From Nocardia alba NBRC 108234 (GTDB lineage Bacteria; Actinomycetota; Actinomycetes; Mycobacteriales; Mycobacteriaceae): a DNA stretch of 64,000 nucleotides. Made by a program: the position numbers and the translations under genes. Location: positions 409,901-473,900 of the forward strand of contig NZ_BDAX01000009.1 of the NCBI RefSeq assembly GCF_001612665.1, written 5' to 3'. The notes beneath the pieces were generated by a model, which ran no database searches, was not told where the DNA came from, and saw only the letters and a program-made list of their open reading frames with translations. This document shows, piece after piece, positions 1 to 6,572 of this stretch; position 1 is the stretch's first letter; every line of letters begins with the position of its first letter.

Positions 1-900
1 GCCGTGGCGGTGAAGGTGCAGTATCCCGGCGCCGACGACGCGCTGCGCGCCGACCTGAGAACACTGTCCCGGATGACCGGACTGCTCTCCTCGGTGATCC
101 CCGGCGCCGATGTGAAGCCGCTGCTCGCCGAGATCACCGAACGCACCGAGGAAGAACTCGACTACCGCATCGAGGCCGCGAACCAGCGCCGCTTCGCCGC
201 CGCGTTCGACGGACACCCCACCATCACGATTCCGAAGGTGGTGGCGGGCGCCCCGAAGGTGATCGTCACCGAATGGCTCGACGGCACCCCCGTGTCAGCG
301 CTCATCAAAGCAGGCGCGCAAGACCCCGAGGGCACCCTGACACAGCGCAACCGGATCGCCGAGCTGATGGGGACCTTCCACTTCAGCTCGCCCGAACTGG
401 TCGGCCTGCTGCACGGCGACCCGCATCCCGGCAATTTCCTGGTGCGACCCGACGGCACCCTGGCAGTGCTCGACTTCGGCGCCTGCGCGCCGATGCCGGA
501 CGGCTTCCCCGAGGTGCTCGGCCGCATGCTGGCCCTCGCTGTCGCCGACGAGCACGCGGCCCTCACCGAATTGCTCTACGAGCACGGCTGGGTCATTCCG
601 GGCCGGGTGGTGACCCATGAGGAGATCGAGGCGTACCTGCGCCCGTTCAGCGACCCGATTCGCACCGATACGTTCCACTTCACCCGCGCGTGGATGCAGC
701 GGGTGGCGGGCACGGCCTCCGAGTTCTCCAGCCCGGAGATGAAAACTGCTCGTGCCCTGCAACTTCCGGCCGAGTACCTCACCATTTTCCGGGTCCTCGG
801 TGGTTCGGTCGGCATCCTGGCCCAGCTCGATGCCGAACTCGGCTTCATGAAGATGGTTCATACCTGGGTCCCGGGCTTCCGCGACCAACAGGCTTCGTGA
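1..900 (+). CDS. ABC1/UbiB-family atypical kinase (5' end outside window)
   Basis: The reading frame is open from base 1, so the start lies upstream and the N-terminal part is missing. The visible 299 residues carry the ABC1 (AarF/UbiB) hallmarks: the Ala-Val-Lys block VAVKVQYPG at the left edge supplies the nucleotide-binding Lys, HGDPHPGNF is the catalytic loop, and LDFGA is the metal-binding DFG equivalent. Members of this family are atypical kinases/ATPases linked to quinone or lipid metabolism. An ABC1 protein next to whiB7 and uvrD2 matches Rv3197 of M. tuberculosis, from memory of that gene order. It runs toward whiB7 on the opposite strand and shares the terminator at 937-969 with it. 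The specific substrate is not known. Confidence 0.9.
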   Translation, partial: AVAVKVQYPGADDALRADLRTLSRMTGLLSSVIPGADVKPLLAEITERTEEELDYRIEAANQRRFAAAFDGHPTITIPKVVAGAPKVIVTEWLDGTPVSALIKAGAQDPEGTLTQRNRIAELMGTFHFSSPELVGLLHGDPHPGNFLVRPDGTLAVLDFGACAPMPDGFPEVLGRMLALAVADEHAALTELLYEHGWVIPGRVVTHEEIEAYLRPFSDPIRTDTFHFTRAWMQRVAGTASEFSSPEMKTARALQLPAEYLTIFRVLGGSVGILAQLDAELGFMKMVHTWVPGFRDQQAS

Positions 901-936
901 GGCGATCCCCACCCGGGCATCACGCATAAAGCAAAA

Positions 937-969
937 CGAACCGCTCACCATGACGAGGTGAGCGGTTCG
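937..969 (-). terminator. Intrinsic terminator of whiB7, possibly bidirectional
   Basis: A perfect 13-bp stem (937-949 with 957-969) closes a 7-nt loop. Read on the minus strand it is followed by TTTTGCTTTAT, a good U-tract just after the whiB7 stop. On the plus strand the stem follows the ABC1 kinase stop, but the downstream T-run is weak. Confidence 0.85.
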
Positions 970-995
970 CTTGCGGTACAACCCTTTTCCCGGGT

Positions 996-1319
996 TCATG
1001 CCATGATCGCGACCTTGCGCGGGCGACCGCGGGGGCGCTTGCGGGCGATCACGACACCCTGGTCGAAGATCTCACCGCCCCACACGCCCCACGGCTCGGC
1101 ACGATCGATGGCCGCGGTCAGGCAGCCCTTGCGGATCGGGCAGGCCGCGCACAGTTCCTTGGCCTGCTCGAGATCGGTGGGGCTCTCGGCGAACCACAGA
1201 TCGGGGTTTCCGCCCCTACAGGGCAGAGTCTTGGTGACCTCACGGACGCGAGGGGTCTGCGCCACGGTTCGGCATGTCACGTCAGTAGTGGCCGTCGGCC
1301 AGTCCTGGGCGGTGAACAC
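996..1319 (-). CDS. whiB7: WhiB7-type [4Fe-4S] transcriptional regulator
   Basis: This is a 107-aa WhiB-family iron-sulfur regulator. The four cluster cysteines are one in LPCRGG and three in CAACPIRKGC (C-x2-C-x5-C), followed by the GVWGG turn. A basic AT-hook, RKRPRGRPRK, sits near the C-terminus and is diagnostic of WhiB7, the activator of intrinsic antibiotic resistance that binds sigma-A and A/T-rich DNA upstream of the -35. The GTG start at 1319 is chosen because AAGGAG lies 6 nt upstream. The neighbours (ABC1 kinase downstream, uvrD2 upstream) are the same as in mycobacteria. The long leader, uORF and attenuator upstream are annotated separately. An extra Cys near residue 16 is not part of the usual motif. 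Confidence 0.95.
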   Translation of the reverse strand: MFTAQDWPTATTDVTCRTVAQTPRVREVTKTLPCRGGNPDLWFAESPTDLEQAKELCAACPIRKGCLTAAIDRAEPWGVWGGEIFDQGVVIARKRPRGRPRKVAIMA

Positions 1320-1379
1320 GTCGTTCTCCTTCAGCTCGTTTGCAGCGGTCGAATGTTCGGTGTGCGAACCCGGTGCCTA

Positions 1380-1436
1380 CGGCTGAGGAGCCGAAAAAAT
1401 ATGGCCACGGATTTCGCTTCTCGCGATCCGTGGCCA
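1380..1436 (-). promoter_or_regulatory. whiB7 leader attenuator (terminator hairpin plus following hairpin)
   Basis: On the minus strand an 11-bp perfect stem (1426-1436 with 1402-1412) and 13-nt loop is followed directly by ATATTTTTTC (1392-1401), a canonical intrinsic terminator. It lies 20 nt after the uORF stop and about 75 nt before the whiB7 GTG, so it would abort transcription before whiB7. A second small hairpin with a 5-bp stem (1380-1384 with 1389-1393) follows. Premature termination relieved by ribosome stalling on a uORF is established for mycobacterial whiB7; that the same mechanism acts here is inferred from the layout. Confidence 0.85.
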
Positions 1437-1456
1437 GGAGGTCTGGGAGGTGTTCC

Positions 1457-1789
1457 CTACCTAGTTCGACATTTCTGTCGAACCCTGATCACGGTCGCTG
1501 GGTGGACGCGGAGGCGGATTGCGCCGGTGAACGCCGGTGCGTAACCGGCTTCATCGGCGAGTGCTGCCGGTGCCGAAATGGCGACCGGCTGCCAACCCAC
1601 GCTGGGCTTGTCCTGGAGACGAATCGGAGTGTGCTGATGGACGACAACCATCGGCACAGCTTTGGCATCGACGCCGGACAGGCCGGTCCCCTGCAGAGCG
1701 AGGACCCCCCGGGAGGCGGACATGCCGAATGCGTTCACCAGGACGCGATTGCTCATCGCATCGAACGTGGTGTTCGTGTTCGTGTTCAT
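1457..1789 (-). CDS. Upstream ORF in the whiB7 leader (110 aa, unknown)
   Basis: The ORF starts at ATG 1789 behind an excellent ribosome binding site (AGGAGGGAGG, about 6 nt spacing) and opens with Asn-Thr repeats (MNTNTNTT). I recognise no domain. The C-terminal end is basic (several Arg, one Lys). Its last codons lie inside a perfect 8-bp hairpin with a GAAA loop (1464-1483), and its stop is 20 nt before the attenuator stem. Position and RBS suggest a regulatory uORF whose translation senses ribosome inhibitors. It is much longer than the short uORFs I recall upstream of mycobacterial whiB7, so it may instead encode a functional small protein. Confidence 0.6.
   Translation of the reverse strand: MNTNTNTTFDAMSNRVLVNAFGMSASRGVLALQGTGLSGVDAKAVPMVVVHQHTPIRLQDKPSVGWQPVAISAPAALADEAGYAPAFTGAIRLRVHPATVIRVRQKCRTR
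1464..1483 (-). promoter_or_regulatory. Tetraloop hairpin at the uORF 3' end
   Basis: A perfect 8-bp stem (GTTCGACA with TGTCGAAC) closes a GAAA tetraloop in the minus-strand transcript, overlapping the last codons of the uORF. A ribosome finishing or stalling on the uORF would melt it. It is therefore a candidate for the switch between antiterminated and terminated leader folds. Confidence 0.55.
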
Positions 1790-1862
1790 GTGTCTGCCTC
1801 CCTCCTGAACTCGTGTGTGAACAATTACCGCGCACCGGGATCACTCTCGGTGCGTGTTCTCC

Positions 1863-1900
1863 ACCATAGGCAATGATCGAGAACCGAACAACCTATTTTC
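1863..1900 (-). promoter_or_regulatory. whiB7 promoter with A/T-rich WhiB7-type element
   Basis: On the minus strand, a -35 TTGTTC (1886-1891) and a -10 TATGGT (1863-1868) are separated by exactly 17 bp. The A/T block GAAAATA (1894-1900) lies 2 bp upstream of the -35, the arrangement known for WhiB7-activated, sigma-A-dependent promoters, and fits WhiB7 autoregulation. The predicted transcription start near 1856 gives a leader of about 540 nt. The A/T block abuts the uvrD2 stop codon. Confidence 0.75.
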
Positions 1901-4050
1901 TACCTGGGGTTTTGCACTGTCGCTCGTAAACGTGACGAGACGATGGCGAGGACATCGGCACCGTACTGTTCGATCTTCTTCGCGCCGATGCCCGCGATGG
2001 CCGCCAGCGCGGCGTCGTCGGCGGGCAGCTGCTCGGCGATAGCGGTGAGGGTGGTGTCGGTGAACACCACGAAGTCGCGCCGTTGCAGAGCCTCGGCCTT
2101 TTCCGCTCGCCATTCCTTCAGCGCTTCGAGCAGCAGCGGGTCGGCCTCGCCCGGGCAGCGCCTACAGCGGCCGAGCATGGTGGCGTAGGTGCCGATCAGC
2201 GGCTTGAGACACACCCGGCACAGCGGACGTGGGGCCTCGGCCGGGGCTTCCACGGCGATCCGCGACGCCGAGGAACTGTCCGGAATCAGCCCGTTGAGGA
2301 ACCGCGAGCGGGTCACCGGCCGATAGTCGCCACCCGCTTGCAGCCGCCGCTGGGTCCACGACAGGCTCAGATGTTCGCGCGCCCGCGTGACACCCACGTA
2401 GAGCAGCCTGCGCTCCTCCTCCAGCCCGGCTTCGTCGACGGGCGCGTTCTTGCGGCCGAGCACGTGGAAGATCGGCAGCGTGCCGTCGGTGAGCCCGGCC
2501 AGGAACACCGCGTCCCATTCCAAGCCCTTCGCCGCGTGCAGCGAGGCCAGCGTGACGCCGTCGACGGTCGGTGGATGCTTGGCCTCGGCGCGGGTCGCGA
2601 GCTCGCGCAGCAGCGCGGTGAGATCCATGTCGTCGTCGTGGCTGACCAGTTCCTCGGTGAGCTGCACCAGCGCCAGCAGCGAGGACCATCGCTCCTTCGC
2701 CTGCGCACCGGCCGGTTCCTCCGCGGTGAGCCCGACCGGCGCCAGCGCGGCCCGGACCAGCGTGATCAGCGACGACCCGCAGCGCGCCTCGTCGGGCAGG
2801 TCGTCGCGGGCGTCGGCCTGACGCAGCGCCGACACGGCCTGGCGCACCTCCTGACGCTGGAAGAACCCCTCGCCACCGCGCACCTGGAACGGAATCGCGC
2901 GCGCACCCAGTTCCTGTTCGAACGGTTCGGACAGTGCGTTGGTCCGGTAGAGCACCGCGATCTCGGCGGCGGGCGTGCCGTCGGCGATCAGTTTCTCGAT
3001 CCGCGCGGCGACGGCCACCGCCTCGGCCTGCGGGTCGGCGTACTCGGCGAACTCCGGTTCCGGGCCCTGCGGCCGCTGACCGATCAGGGCGAGGCGGGTG
3101 CCCGCGATACGCCCCCGAGCGGCGCCGATGACCTGGTTGGCCAGCGACACAACCTGGGGTGTCGACCGGTAGTCGCGCTCGAGCCGGACCACGGTGGCGT
3201 CGGGAAAGCGCCGGGAGAAATCGAGCAGGTAGGACGGGGTCGCCCCGGTGAACGAGTAGATGGTCTGGTTCGCGTCGCCGACGACGGTGAGGTCGTCGCG
3301 CTCGCCCAGCCACGCGTCGAGCACTCGTTGCTGCAGCGGCGTCACGTCCTGATACTCGTCGACGACGAAACTGCGATAGCGACCGCGGAATTCGTCGGCG
3401 ACGGCCGGATAGTCCTCGAGGGCGGCCGCGGTGTGCAGCAGCAGGTCGTCGAAGTCGAGCAGCAGGCCGTCGGCAGAGGCTTTCGCGGATTCGTAGCCCT
3501 GGTACACCTCGGCAACCTTGGCCACATCGACCGGCGCGTCACGGTGATGTACGGCGGCGGCGGCCGGGTAGTCCTCCGGGGCGATCAACGACGCCTTGGC
3601 CCATTCGATCTCGCTGAGCAGGTCGCGAACCAGTTCGGTGGAGGCGCGCAGCCCCGCACGCTGCGCGGCTTGCGAGACGATGGGGAACTTGCTGTCGATC
3701 AACCGCCACGGCACATCCCCCACCACCTGCGGCCAGAAGTACCGCAGCTGCCGCAGCGCCGCGGCGTGGAAGGTGCGCGCCTGCACCTGCCCGGCATCGC
3801 CCCCGAGCCCCATCGTGCGCAAGCGATTGCGCATCTCCCCCGCCGCCCGTGCCGTGAAGGTCACCGCGAGCACCTGGTCGGCCTTCACATGCCCGCCCGC
3901 GATCAGATGCGCGATCCGATGCGTGATCGTCCTGGTCTTCCCGGTCCCCGCACCGGCGAGGACGCAGACCGGCCCCCTCGACGCCCGCACCGCGGCGGCC
4001 TGTTCCGGGTCGAGGGCGGTGAGATCGAGTGCTGGCACGCGATCCATCAT
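1900..4050 (-). CDS. uvrD2: UvrD2-type superfamily 1 DNA helicase with tetracysteine and HRDC modules
   Basis: This is a 3'-5' SF1A DNA helicase of about 716 aa. Walker A GAGTGKT is near residue 34 and the DEYQD Walker B near residue 230. After the motor comes a tetracysteine zinc-type module near residues 609-633 (C-x2-C and a second C-x2-C in GRCRRC), then a C-terminal HRDC domain near 660-710. Motor plus tetracysteine plus HRDC is the mycobacterial UvrD2 layout. The start is placed at the first of two adjacent ATG codons (4050), because a longer upstream frame would overlap the divergent mycoredoxin gene. No strong RBS is visible. Position between whiB7 and mycoredoxin matches Rv3198c. Confidence 0.93.
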   Translation of the reverse strand: MMDRVPALDLTALDPEQAAAVRASRGPVCVLAGAGTGKTRTITHRIAHLIAGGHVKADQVLAVTFTARAAGEMRNRLRTMGLGGDAGQVQARTFHAAALRQLRYFWPQVVGDVPWRLIDSKFPIVSQAAQRAGLRASTELVRDLLSEIEWAKASLIAPEDYPAAAAVHHRDAPVDVAKVAEVYQGYESAKASADGLLLDFDDLLLHTAAALEDYPAVADEFRGRYRSFVVDEYQDVTPLQQRVLDAWLGERDDLTVVGDANQTIYSFTGATPSYLLDFSRRFPDATVVRLERDYRSTPQVVSLANQVIGAARGRIAGTRLALIGQRPQGPEPEFAEYADPQAEAVAVAARIEKLIADGTPAAEIAVLYRTNALSEPFEQELGARAIPFQVRGGEGFFQRQEVRQAVSALRQADARDDLPDEARCGSSLITLVRAALAPVGLTAEEPAGAQAKERWSSLLALVQLTEELVSHDDDMDLTALLRELATRAEAKHPPTVDGVTLASLHAAKGLEWDAVFLAGLTDGTLPIFHVLGRKNAPVDEAGLEEERRLLYVGVTRAREHLSLSWTQRRLQAGGDYRPVTRSRFLNGLIPDSSSASRIAVEAPAEAPRPLCRVCLKPLIGTYATMLGRCRRCPGEADPLLLEALKEWRAEKAEALQRRDFVVFTDTTLTAIAEQLPADDAALAAIAGIGAKKIEQYGADVLAIVSSRLRATVQNPR

Positions 4051-4103
4051 GACAGCGCCCACCGACAAGGAACACCGCGCCGCCTCGCGACGTTGCACAT
4101 CGC

Positions 4104-4364
4104 GTGACTGAAGCAACCCCAGATCTGACGATGTACTCGACCACGTGGTGCGGCTACTGCCGGCGCCTGCGAACCCAGCTCGACGAGGCGGGCATCACCT
4201 ACTCGGTGATCGATATCGAGGACGACCCCGCTTCGGCCGAGTTCGTCGGCAGCGTCAACAACGGCAACCACGTCGTACCGACGATCAAGTACCGCGACGG
4301 CTCCACCGCGACCAACCCGTCCTTGGCCGCGGTCAAGCAGGCACTGGCCGCCCAGCAGGCCTGA
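4104..4364 (+). CDS. mrx1: Mycoredoxin-1-like glutaredoxin
   Basis: The 86-aa thioredoxin-fold protein has the CGYC active site in [10 protein letters not shown] at residues 15-18. Also present are the cis-Pro region (NHVVPTIKY) and the DGS/NPS segment typical of mycoredoxins. Mycoredoxin reduces mycothiol mixed disulfides in the cytosol, with mycothiol and mycothione reductase as partners. Start is GTG 4104, whose product begins [12 protein letters not shown]; an ATG at 4131 would cut into the first beta strand. It diverges from uvrD2 across about 50 bp and converges on nudC. Confidence 0.92.
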   Translation: MTEATPDLTMYSTTWCGYCRRLRTQLDEAGITYSVIDIEDDPASAEFVGSVNNGNHVVPTIKYRDGSTATNPSLAAVKQALAAQQA

Positions 4365-4373
4365 CTCGCCGAG

Positions 4374-5276
4374 TCAGTCCGCCCAGGACTCGATGATCGA
4401 GCGCGCGATCGAGATGGACCCGGGGACGAGCAGCCGTGCGCCGGGTTCGCGCGCCGACCAGTCCCCGACCCGCAGTGCCGCGCGGACCTCGTCGCGGGTG
4501 AACCAATGCGCCTCGGCGATCTCGCCATCGGAGAACACCAGTTCCTGGGCGGGGTCGCCGACCGCGGCGAAGCCGAGCATCAGCGAACGCGGGAACGGCC
4601 ACGGCTGGCTGCCGAGATAGTGGATATCGCGCAGGTCGACGCCGACCTCCTCGCGGATCTCGCGTTCCACGCAGTGCTCCAGCGATTCGCCCGCTTCGAC
4701 GAAACCGGCCAGCAGCGAGAACATCGTCTCCGGCCAGTTCTGCTGACGGGCCAGCAGCACCCGATCGGCACCGTCGTGGACCAGGCAGATCACGGCGGGG
4801 TCGATCCGCGGGAACTCTTCCTCCCCCGCGGCGGTGAGCCGCGACCAACCGCCACGCGACGACGTGGTCACCGTGCCGTCGCCGCCGTGATACCCGGCGC
4901 GATCGTGCCAGTTGAGCAGCGCGTACGCGGTGGACAGCAGTTCGGCGGTGAAGTCGTCGACGGCGCCGAGGGTTCGCAGATCGCGCAGGGTGCCCTCCAG
5001 GTCGCCTGCTCGCACCGCCCACAGGTGGCTGCCATCGACGGCGCCGAGGAAAACCGCGCCTTCGCCTGGCTCCTCGGCCACCGAGACAGCCGCCTCCAGG
5101 ACGACCCTGCCGTCCTCCACCCGCACCTTGCCTCGCGCGTCGACACGCAGAATCTTCGCTTTGCCCCACCCTTCGCGCAGGGCCCCAGGATCGAGCCGGG
5201 CGTGCTCGGCCCGGTCGATGGTGGAACGTGACAGCAGCGGAACGTCTTTCAGCCGGAACGACACGATTCCGAGCAT
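4374..5276 (-). CDS. nudC: NudC-type NAD(H) pyrophosphatase / RNA deNADding Nudix hydrolase
   Basis: The 300-aa protein has a complete Nudix box beginning GFVEAGESLE and ending REEVGV. Downstream it has the SQPWPFPRS motif that marks the NADH-diphosphatase (NudC) subfamily, which hydrolyses NADH to NMNH and AMP and can remove NAD caps from RNA. The region equivalent to the zinc ribbon of E. coli NudC (around residues 120-160) contains no Cys pair. The whole protein has only two cysteines, both elsewhere, so structural zinc binding is lost. ATG 5276 has no clear RBS. Position after mycoredoxin matches Rv3199c. Confidence 0.92.
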   Translation of the reverse strand: MLGIVSFRLKDVPLLSRSTIDRAEHARLDPGALREGWGKAKILRVDARGKVRVEDGRVVLEAAVSVAEEPGEGAVFLGAVDGSHLWAVRAGDLEGTLRDLRTLGAVDDFTAELLSTAYALLNWHDRAGYHGGDGTVTTSSRGGWSRLTAAGEEEFPRIDPAVICLVHDGADRVLLARQQNWPETMFSLLAGFVEAGESLEHCVEREIREEVGVDLRDIHYLGSQPWPFPRSLMLGFAAVGDPAQELVFSDGEIAEAHWFTRDEVRAALRVGDWSAREPGARLLVPGSISIARSIIESWAD

Positions 5277-5316
5277 AGAGCGAAGGCGGAGGTAGGGCGC
5301 AGCCCGGGAGGGGCGA

Positions 5317-6372
5317 CTACTTCCCGGCGCGCCGGATGTAGAGCAGTTTGTCGCCGGTGTCGAGGGCGTCGACCTCGGGTTCGCCGACCCGGATCAGCGC
5401 ACCGTTGCGTACCACCCCGAGCACGATATCGCTGAGATGACGCGGCGATCCACCCACTTCGCTCGCCTCCACCTCGCGTTCGGCGACGGCGAAACCCTGC
5501 TCGGGCGTGAGCAGGTCCTCCATCATCTCCACGACCGTCGGCGTAGTGGTGGCGATACCGAGCAGCCGGCCCGCGGTCTCCGACGACACCACCACCGAGT
5601 CGGCGCCGGACTGCCGGACCAGGTGGGTGTTCTCCGCCTCGCGGATGGCCACCGAGATCTTGGCCGTCTTGTTCAGTTCGCGCGCGGTGAGCGTCACCAG
5701 CACGGCGGTGTCGTCCCGATTGGTGGCCACGACGACCGCGGCGGCGCGCTGCACCCCGGTCAGCCGCAACACATCGGATTTCGTCGCCGAACCGTGCACG
5801 GTGACCAGACCGGCCGCCGCGGCGGCCTCCAGCGCGACGGGGTCGGTATCGACCACCACGATGTCGGACACCTGGATCCCGTCACCGACCATCGCATCGA
5901 TCGCGGTCCGGCCCTTGGTGCCGTAGCCGACGACGACGGTGTGATTACGCACGGTGTGCCTCCATCGCTGAATCTTGAATGCCTGCCGCGACCGTTCGGT
6001 CAGCACGCCGAGAGTGGTACCGACCAAGACGATCAGGAACAGCACGCGCAGTGGGGTGATGACGATGATGTTCACCAACCGTGCCGACGGGGTCACCGGG
6101 GCGATATCGCCGTAGCCGGTAGTCGACAGCGACACCGTGGCGTAATACATCGCGTCCAGGAACGACAGCTCGTCGCCGGTGTTGTCGCTGTAGCCGTGGC
6201 GGCCGACGTAGACGACTGTCGCGGCGGTGAACAGCAACGCGATCGCGAACAACACGCGACGGGTGAGCGAAACCCACGGGCTGGACTGCGCCGCCGGGAT
6301 TCGCAACAGACCGACAAGGGCGTAGTCGGGACTGCTGCTCAACCCGACCGGGTTGCGCGGGTCACCGAACAT
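5317..6372 (-). CDS. Two-domain K+ channel with cytoplasmic RCK (TrkA-N/TrkA-C) module
   Basis: The 351-aa membrane protein has a first transmembrane helix near residues 33-50 and a pore loop whose selectivity filter is TTGYGDI near residue 84. A second transmembrane helix (about 105-130) follows, then a Rossmann RCK domain starting at VVVGYGTKGR (about 147) and a TrkA-C domain (about 265-351). This is the MthK-like plan: a tetrameric K+ channel gated by ligand binding to RCK domains. The start is set at ATG 6372 with AGGAG about 8 nt upstream; the longer frame adds an unlikely basic leader. Rv3200c is the counterpart by position. Confidence 0.9.
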   Translation of the reverse strand: MFGDPRNPVGLSSSPDYALVGLLRIPAAQSSPWVSLTRRVLFAIALLFTAATVVYVGRHGYSDNTGDELSFLDAMYYATVSLSTTGYGDIAPVTPSARLVNIIVITPLRVLFLIVLVGTTLGVLTERSRQAFKIQRWRHTVRNHTVVVGYGTKGRTAIDAMVGDGIQVSDIVVVDTDPVALEAAAAAGLVTVHGSATKSDVLRLTGVQRAAAVVVATNRDDTAVLVTLTARELNKTAKISVAIREAENTHLVRQSGADSVVVSSETAGRLLGIATTTPTVVEMMEDLLTPEQGFAVAEREVEASEVGGSPRHLSDIVLGVVRNGALIRVGEPEVDALDTGDKLLYIRRAGK

Positions 6373-6390
6373 GCCTGCTCCTGTATTTCT

Positions 6391-6512
6391 GGCGGCTGGC
6401 GCCGCGGGTTTTCGGCCTGGGTACCTCGATCTTCCCTCCCGCCGGGTACTCCTTCGTCGCACCCTCTGGTCAGTCCAGATCAAGGCGGCCGAAAACCGGC
6501 GGCTGGCGCCGC
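6391..6512. repeat. Paired 15-bp repeats within an inverted arrangement
   Basis: The 15-mer GGCGGCTGGCGCCGC occurs at 6391-6405 and again, same orientation, at 6498-6512. Next to them GGTTTTCGGCC (6408-6418) and its exact reverse complement (6487-6497) form an inverted pair. Each 15-mer is itself partly palindromic. All lie in the roughly 200-bp gap between adnB and the K+ channel gene, on the leader side of the channel. A transcript could fold into a long stem here, or the units could be REP-like dispersed repeats. Confidence 0.5.
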
Positions 6513-6572
6513 CGAGTGACCGGCCTTGTTCGCCTCGGGAGGTCGTCCTTCGGCGATCGCAACACTATCGGC

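Noticed and set aside
2083..4107. Long open frame antisense to uvrD2 (674 codons, + strand)
   Set aside because: The minus strand encodes a helicase with every motif in order; the plus-strand frame is Arg/Gly/His-rich with no domain, a GC-driven shadow.
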